From a virus: a DNA stretch of 64,000 nucleotides. The position numbers and the translations under genes are program-made. The notes under the pieces were generated by a model. That model saw nothing but the letters and a program-made list of their open reading frames with translations, did no database searches and had not been told where the DNA came from. Shown piece after piece: positions 61,301 through 64,000 of the stretch; the stretch's first letter is position 1, and the number at the start of each line of letters is the position of its first letter. Where the stretch lies: the IMG/VR virus record IMGVR_UViG_3300008108_000002, positions 62,001-126,000 of that record; one strand, 5' to 3'.

Positions 61301-64000
61301 GGACTTACTAAGTTACCACTACTATCTACTGGCAACACATCTAATAGTCCTGGACGTTTTCTGTTCTCAATTGTGTAAGATGCTCCGTTATTCCAAACGT
61401 AACCATCGGCTAGGTCGTTCCATAATACCAAGTTATCACTGGTGTATGGTGCGACACCGTAACGTGTTTCCCACCAGGTCGGCTTCTCAGAAAACCCTAA
61501 CATCTCCCATGGAGTAGATTGCGGAGTAGCAGTATCATAGAACCATAAGTATATACCTCTCCAGTTGCCTTGTTTTAAAGGTGTGTAATCTGATTTGTTT
61601 ATAGATTGACTGTAGTTGTAAGTATATTGATTTGTGATATCAAAGTATTGAGTTTTATAATCAATTCTGTTTTTACCTACCCAGTTCAAGAAACCATAAC
61701 TATATATTTGCTGAAACTCCTCATATGTGTAGTCAGTGGTTCTAAATTCACCTGGCATAATATCAGGTAAAGTTAACGGTATAACATTACTAGTTTTAAT
61801 GTTGTTGAAAATTCTCTTTTCAAATTCTAAGTATGCTCTATCTCTGTAGTCAGATAGATACCCATCAGTGTATTCACCGTACAATTTAGTTAAACTACCA
61901 TCATGACCTTTAATAAAGTATGTAGGTGTAACATAAGTTGTATCATATATAACTTGTGGAGTGCTTACTGGATACAATCCCATCTTGGATGGAGTGTTTG
62001 GTACAAAACTTCCGTAAGTTTGCGAATACTCATCAATAGTTATTACGTCATTTGGTAATAAGTCAAAGTATACAATAACTTTAGGTGCGTCTGTACTAAT
62101 ATCATAGTCAACCCCTCTCAATAATTGAGTGGTATGCACTTCACCATTTGTAGTTCTAGTAACATATAGCAAAACGCTGTAGTAGTTGGCAGTTGCAAAA
62201 TCATATATTCTAGTTAATGGGAACTCTGATTGCTTAATAAAGTTTACAAACGTGTATGAATTGCTAGCTGATTTGTTTCCATTAGGAACCATATCAGACC
62301 AGAAGAATGCACTAGAATTATCTTTTGTACCTGCAATTTGTGCCAATGCATCATCTAAAATATATGCATCGGAGTATGTTCTGTTGTATTCAGTTCTGTT
62401 GATTGTATCTGTTAGTAACGCTTTAAACTTAATATATTCATTATTGTTAAATGTCAATGCATTAAAAATACTAAAATCTTGATTGCGTAAGAATGCGGCA
62501 GCAGGAACTAAACTAGCACTACTCTGAGTGATTCTAGTGCCATAAGGTACTAGATTACCTAAGTCACGGTAGTTGTTAGCTCCAAAAGGTGCACCTACTA
62601 AAGTAGTAATGTTGTTACAAATACTCTTATAATGACCTCTAATATCACCCAAGTTAGCATTTGACACAGGTGTATTGAACGGGTTGTTTTGTAAGTTAGT
62701 AGGAATTTCATAGTAACCAACTGAACTTGGTATATCACTATAAATTAATACTTGTACTGGTGCGCCTGGCAAAGGTGCAGTATTCAATGTAATGATTGTA
62801 CTATTTTGACTATCGACTGTTCGAGTATATGCAGTTGGAGCTAGTCTTTCGTTATTAACATAGACTTGAGTTACTGGCCATGGTGTTGACTCAGGATCTT
62901 TATACGGAACATCACATACAAATTTTGGTATACCAGAATTATAAATTAATTCAAAAACTTGATACTGGAAACTTTCACCAACAGTTGTTTGCCATCCAAG
63001 TTGTCTAGCATATGTAGCAGTAGTAGGTATATATTTGTAAACATATCCTGTATCAACTGATAAAGATTGCGGTGTAGAACCCTCAACATATGTAAATGTT
63101 TGATTGTTCAATGTTACATTGAACGTAATGTCACCTATGTTTGTAAGTGAGCTATATTTTAATGGAAAACCTAATTGCGGATCATCAGAGCCAGTACCTA
63201 ATGCATATTCAAATAGCGTACATCCTCTGAAGCTACTTCCTAAATAGTATTCTTGGTCACTAAAACTTATACCGCTAGAAGAAAATACATCAAACAACGG
63301 AGCTTGATTAACTCTTTCTTTAAATTGACCACTGATCCAGTCTGTTCCATTAAAGTGATATGTTTGACCAATATAATCACCTGCAGTTACTACTACTTGA
63401 TCGTTTGCACTTACATCACCGTCGGCTGCAACAGTTAATGTAATTACAGGTGTAGCTGTTGGCGAACCTGTAATGTTAGAGTAAGTTACAAGGTATACTT
63501 TGTTTCTAACATTTATATCTTCTGCCGCAGTAAAGACAATCTTTACACCACCCGGTATTGCACTGGTTCCGCTATTTGGATAAAAGGTTGTTGCACCAGA
63601 ACAAATAGGTGTTGAACCATCATAACCAAAAGGATCTGTAACTACTGAATCAACAAAATCAACTGATCCTTTACTAACTGACCCTTGATTATATAACTTT
63701 AAGTTAGGATAAAATTCTATAATAGGACGTTTAGCACGGAAGTTTGAATTATTCAACGCTTCAAGTACAACCGGTGCTTCATTACCTCTATATTGTGCTG
63801 TTGCACGTAATACATCAACGTGGAACCAACGATTACTTCTACTCCATGCATTCCTATCATAACTGTTTCTGCTAATAGTAATGTAGTCTTTAGCTAAAGG
63901 TACGTTGGATGCACTATCATATGCTTCTGTATCGTATGGGCTTACGCTATAAGGGTTGTAATATGCTTGTCCGGCTGGTTCAGGGACGATAAAGTTTGTC
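49327..64000 (-). CDS. Giant virion structural protein, 5' end cut by window edge
   Basis: The frame is open from the right edge to a TAA, at least 4890 residues, and lacks its start; an internal TTG near 63756 is not the start because the frame continues upstream. It is beta-rich with many Asn, Thr, Tyr and Val. Two sets of seven propeller repeats are visible (see separate entries). Other parts have repeated ITYTGVNRELGILTGASRGYNGT and NTISGLTRGIQGTG strands, a feature of large T4-like virion proteins. Gene length and late placement suggest a baseplate or fibre-like structure, or an adhesin. No transmembrane or protease domain seen. Confidence 0.9.
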   Translation of the reverse strand, partial: TNFIVPEPAGQAYYNPYSVSPYDTEAYDSASNVPLAKDYITISRNSYDRNAWSRSNRWFHVDVLRATAQYRGNEAPVVLEALNNSNFRAKRPIIEFYPNLKLYNQGSVSKGSVDFVDSVVTDPFGYDGSTPICSGATTFYPNSGTSAIPGGVKIVFTAAEDINVRNKVYLVTYSNITGSPTATPVITLTVAADGDVSANDQVVVTAGDYIGQTYHFNGTDWISGQFKERVNQAPLFDVFSSSGISFSDQEYYLGSSFRGCTLFEYALGTGSDDPQLGFPLKYSSLTNIGDITFNVTLNNQTFTYVEGSTPQSLSVDTGYVYKYIPTTATYARQLGWQTTVGESFQYQVFELIYNSGIPKFVCDVPYKDPESTPWPVTQVYVNNERLAPTAYTRTVDSQNSTIITLNTAPLPGAPVQVLIYSDIPSSVGYYEIPTNLQNNPFNTPVSNANLGDIRGHYKSICNNITTLVGAPFGANNYRDLGNLVPYGTRITQSSASLVPAAAFLRNQDFSIFNALTFNNNEYIKFKALLTDTINRTEYNRTYSDAYILDDALAQIAGTKDNSSAFFWSDMVPNGNKSASNSYTFVNFIKQSEFPLTRIYDFATANYYSVLLYVTRTTNGEVHTTQLLRGVDYDISTDAPKVIVYFDLLPNDVITIDEYSQTYGSFVPNTPSKMGLYPVSTPQVIYDTTYVTPTYFIKGHDGSLTKLYGEYTDGYLSDYRDRAYLEFEKRIFNNIKTSNVIPLTLPDIMPGEFRTTDYTYEEFQQIYSYGFLNWVGKNRIDYKTQYFDITNQYTYNYSQSINKSDYTPLKQGNWRGIYLWFYDTATPQSTPWEMLGFSEKPTWWETRYGVAPYTSDNLVLWNDLADGYVWNNGASYTIENRKRPGLLDVLPVDSSGNLVSPAISVVNAYDTNSINKNWKVGDVGPAEYGYLKSSSWPFDLMRMFALMKPAKFFALCIDVDSYEYNAEFNQYLENARLRSPLNDLPVYGNGTAVNSYVNWIVDYIQQLGMSGHDKVSDLVNNLDVRLAYRVAGFSDKDMLKFYVEKGSPNSKNNSLLIPDESYGVLLYNNQPFTKVVYSSVIIQKTINGYKVYGNSQNTAFFKTLVPKMNGNYDKYVVADVTIYVSKEYTDKTLIVPYGTEFYSVQALSEFLINYGRYLENDGMIFNNIENGIVENWEQMVAEAIYWTQSGWEAGSTVNVNPAATNLKINKESGIVQPLTFHQQNYVLNQNLIPIQVKDMSLIRNGTEFELNVLQNTDTFSYMTANISNYEHCIVFDNVTLFNDVIYNLVTGLRQERVLVKGVKSAEWNGQVDAQGFILNQDNIQEWQENIKYTKGVIVLYKNSYYTSTKIVQPSSTFNETEWVKTDYDSIQKGLLPNPSTRSYESLLYYDIHNTNLENDADLLSFSLIGYRPRDYLAVANLDDVTQVNVFINMIESMGTLGGANQLKNITVPQGQLGYDIYENWAIKTGEFGGVLNQNFIEFKLAENELTGNPGIIGVTNGIEVVEGVEQSVPLYSLTNYGRVLNNIAVLPTVDDISVKSLPDAGYVNFDDVKIHSYNFNGLYRANQPIEKLYNGDYIWLADYKGNWNVYTPVPLSTLTKQGIVLISVENNLTGTATLTFNKAHGLSKNDLIGVINFNEDIDGYYNVDKIISETSISITVTLQGATLKLRGSGVVFKLVTHRVDTPSDTTSLPILGQEFEKFKVWADQNSDGNWAVYERDDRYKYEDFNKPFFTTNFGSSAVYVPELGYLIGDTGEGKVYLYTYNPIAKQYLNTLEIDEGSNFGSSMETAGNIVVVAKTTSASSDIYVYSVVTEYGINQIIGQQVISLGGYCGYSMALSGDTDWLYISDNTNNKVYIYQLDADYTRTNTTYPLDGNVTAGSNTFVVNGNRTSTFVSGTKVSFSSADYSPVYTIISSKWDIVLNKTTITLGKEIQTNIITATATYIATTNYTSCGYIDLPDSSADDNFGSQVTTNHDGSMVFINSPNREYDGEYETWAPSTTYTAGTVLLNSGTYYKVLADAPGALTFSLIASYVSELKDIGYVYAFERLTQTYEQQYNALPLVPTLFTTIWSSSTLHPTPFLYLNGVKLIDGADYAIVTDTVTVDTQVNAGDIITVSSSEFVLKQVLSYYDTISDSQNNTEFGYGLDTNKYGNEVLGGSPYIINSDGQEGAVFRFTDGGKKYGMIIGTTNASLSSPTPILINGFEVTVSGTAAEIATTINNTHINNVVAYNSNGILVIGLRDVSLNPIGNKLSITVTDKTILEELGIAPYTKTQRIEEIYSGTRTQFGAAIRCNELSSFVVSAPVTTRRAITRFDYIDDNQNNDTIFDNDFTTFIDGFANAGAVYMYDYLPKYNENINNPGQYVFAQSCNDVTEDYGYEPNYGQALFFGGYRVLIGTPNFDSTAYNGRLVIYKNAENKADWSVHRSSSLVVDIDKLQGVQLYNNLDNTTLTSLDYIDPLQGKLLGAVRENIDVVSSSDPAGYNINNVSTNVVWGAGHVGTIWLDVSGMRFVNYHQNDVVYNSEYWGKVFTGSDVAVYSWIESTETPAFYTGTGTPYDLEKYASTVILDSAGNLIAKYYYWVRDTGIVFTKKGKTLADVILETYIEDPQGSGISYFAPYTPNVFGLYNAREYLNTTNTSIHIGFSTGTNDDVAHNEYQLIREGYAGDFLNGIPSAANSYSEPTSLYNRLLDSMAGLDEAGLLVPNPYLPKLLQRGISSRPSQSFFVDRFTALKNYLTYANEVMASFPIVESKSPTFLTKVGAVNPSNDLPFYDTSNVWEYVDWWAVGYDNNTKTAFDVPKYYNLAELNPVEGLLVGVETNSDGKREVYIYQNSTWNRIGLQDGTIQFKSILWDYGSNRLGFGNFFDTTPFDSFPSQETRNVIRALNEEIYTDDLLINRNVSLILLLKYIESENIESQNYLPWLNKTSFIDVAHTIRELREYEKFQRDNVDFLSGYINEVKPYHVVIKDFYLKYSGVNVYQGDITDFDLPSMYNKDNEQFITPTLKFDSTTGDAEFLPTASIWDTPEYASWYQNYGLVITGQLNTYVGKIKRQLTTVSNTILIGNTFGFPVQGLIRIDDELITYTGVNRELGILTGASRGYNGTTVSSHDYNSSVYMDIPGVVVYDTARGYVDPPIINAVIDTSIYPAPRVPARFRAVMQVDKVIGVDVLNPGEGYVVTPRLEFQSSMSIDFTNFDINYIDSTITIQSTAFVTGDCLEYSTSNFNVTGLTEHSHYYIRILTSNVIESIIALYYTKNDAMVNSNRVILFDSGNTVNAKLSMTPRAEVIMGRSGVRSIKPILKFDRTSYRPLVEEWVPGNFYGSGLNILNSSSSEMLAIAQPYEDMPKVNRGVTNAALFVVQNVLMGSYFDVTEITEPGLGYSVGDTIVVPGTDMDSTWASPGNDCTITVATVDIAGAITSVTVAGSPGLVTRSSLQGALFPILGVTSVGGQANVTLDFSISGLDSSKLKNLNLYFYNTLPPYTYDDSAAGGAVIKVYRPKFTPSKVLNEYVITIINNGAIYNAGQKITILGSVLGGVNVVNDATITITSVTSLNAIQTAFVSGVAVGGFRSYYVTPISSTTIKIFNDINMTIPTPVASFPYTVGDQGFVNDPALATSSSSYNYTNYVVYKDKIFKCVQDTNSRTFLYDQWEEVDSNLELFNALDRIVGYYQPTSDMPGKNLQGLVKGITYTNNTYYGNQFAPEDQYPLDINLKGQYFYPAYVDIRSITYDGTQYVAVGENDSNSVVLKSTNGTTWSIAIISEQPLDVRDIVYDSTAGAYVITSYNSTTPVLISFDAITWASSGPFTPYDIGGYDDDPFDRTSINLSNMQMVGDTYGNGLYVSVGNRYIITSDNGISWEKRFDFGDTTRTLNAVSYANLTAFDGFVAVGGHTSTSTGSGTITYGDIVISYDGVNWTYLTPPLTGYKLYGVAADSTYIVAVGESGVTYYTTNGSNWVTGQVLSSADFYDLVYANGLFVAVGEGGEIYTSTDGQVWTSSTSGVTDNLKGVYYNGTQYVAVGDNSTILFSPDAITWTKVGLLQQNAPFYDVQGSSFDYGYAPEEMVAGVVSDNLSMYVKSRPSGSWDYQTYQHTGFSMVSRVASPDVNNTVSFDGLVDIPATVSVFVVDPITLIGNRIYESTSVTNINYTYTVDWTNKTITLDNALTSNETILIEVYEVGGGSQLAKDSTDNVPLRINNINGFSEIHLGYKYDSQIYFTPICFLNGVKLTYISDFYLDTTSQGTTKISFNDTYVQGVDYITYTIFGNTVSTGQPEQYGFSIPETQVIVADGTATSWALDNFVYYISPLDTASQLSVNDTAIVEINGIRKTTPADLTYNITPNISAIISVSAANAFSFVIATYPDIDKVVAGSNITFGSDPTLYPITASNVDPGDSSLWTLTTTGAPSVLPGTGVVVSAIIVFDTAPSADDIVAVTTFNDTRQQALVLDTDTNFEVNQIYYINNSITPVQLVLANPIGSGAWANGTMIRIDGIEGSVQLNNNIFYVKQNTTNTYALFLDPATTTPLQSKLVSKYVRGGYAWKDSQVFTVTQPLFTEEDNNRVWVAINGERLSPSSLRYITGNGLNLLTPIISTDVITVTSMIPSATPNELVYNLTVDKNADTAVYRSNNNTSTWLTQDLLITDDTIYVNDASRMVDTLVQTIQVLNNGTSLVAPVQADYATVREVTVYNQNTLSQLNPSSYALVIINTATVIEFNSEVSLGDRVIVTLRVGEILVINSERIRFNLIDYTNNTISGLTRGIQGTGAQNVHSTYSQVFSLIPTNELFKPYYYQVWDDIVFQDITTTVTSTTPGEFKFLIATTPDIVNVKAGASIVFGTDPTAFDIATSIKDPNYPTLWIIRTTGSPAVVPGDDAVITYVYSGNPLQLSTTDPARFLKSGNI
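51900..52850 (-). repeat. Seven Asp-box/BNR-like repeats in the giant protein
   Basis: Seven copies of S-x-[ND]-G-x-x-W or close: STNGTTW, SFDAITW, SDNGISW, SYDGVNW, TTNGSNW, STDGQVW, SPDAITW, each with a YVAVGE or FVAVG strand. Seven blades suit one beta-propeller, a shape common in sialidases and sugar-binding proteins. Confidence 0.8.
56755..58805 (-). repeat. Seven FG-GAP-like repeats in the giant protein
   Basis: Seven units beginning FGSS, FGSS, CGYS, FGSQ, FGYG, FGAA, YGQA, each followed by a hydrophobic strand and a strand like GKVYLYTY, NKVYIYQL, GAVYMYD or GRLVIYK. This matches the FG-GAP pattern of integrin-alpha-type propellers. Confidence 0.75.

Noticed and set aside
63754-63756. 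TTG as start of the giant protein
   Set aside because: The frame continues open for 81 codons to the window edge with similar composition, so the true start lies outside.

Overview
The window is a slice of a tailed double-stranded DNA phage with a T4-like core. It carries UvsX and UvsY recombination proteins, a gp32-type single-strand binding protein, a gp17-type large terminase, phage thymidylate synthase, TATAAATA-type late promoters and large fibre or structural genes. The DNA is AT-rich. Genes are packed with many ATGA and TAATG overlaps, and almost all lie on the minus strand. No capsid, portal, polymerase or integrase gene is present, so this is only part of the genome. Spanin-like lipoproteins, ADP-heptose enzymes, consensus sigma-70 promoters and a split (permuted) tmRNA point to a Gram-negative, probably proteobacterial host; that is an inference.

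Layout. From 1 to 4.4 kb are recombination and replication genes (uvsY-like, uvsX, ssb) with host-type promoters. From 4.4 to 9.7 kb are two large unknown proteins, the terminase and a small ubiquitin-like protein. From 9.7 to 15.6 kb come a methyltransferase, a pair of related small proteins with shared end motifs, a fibre-like protein, a lone plus-strand secreted nuclease, a spanin cassette, a sugar epimerase and thyA. From 15.7 to 21.1 kb are small conserved unknowns and a VWA-metallopeptidase-like protein, a MoxR-like AAA+ ATPase and a SprT-like protease, each behind its own near-consensus promoter. From 21.1 to 28.9 kb, on the plus strand, are a 2041-residue repetitive fibre, a fibre tip with HxH motifs and a probable fibre chaperone.

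From 28.9 to 45 kb there is a long minus-strand glycan locus. It holds four enzymes of ADP-heptose synthesis plus a cupin, then a methyltransferase, a protein of repeated glycosyltransferase-like units, a carbamoyltransferase, a nucleotidyltransferase, a glycosyltransferase-like/kinase fusion, a radical SAM protein and three further glycosyltransferase-like proteins. Inside this stretch, at about 32.2-32.5 kb, lies the most striking element: a two-piece tmRNA in permuted order. Its acceptor piece comes first and its coding piece second. The two halves of the acceptor stem match over seven pairs, and the tag reads ANDSQFLLAANA.

From 45 to 64 kb are structural proteins. They end in a gene that runs off the right edge and encodes at least 4890 residues, with two separate sets of seven propeller-type repeats.

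Working idea: early genes use host RNA polymerase through TTGACA-17 bp-TAtAAT promoters, and late genes use TATAAATA elements, several so close to the start codon that the messages may be leaderless. The glycan locus sits between two blocks of fibre and structural genes, which suggests that sugars are added to the virion or to the host surface.
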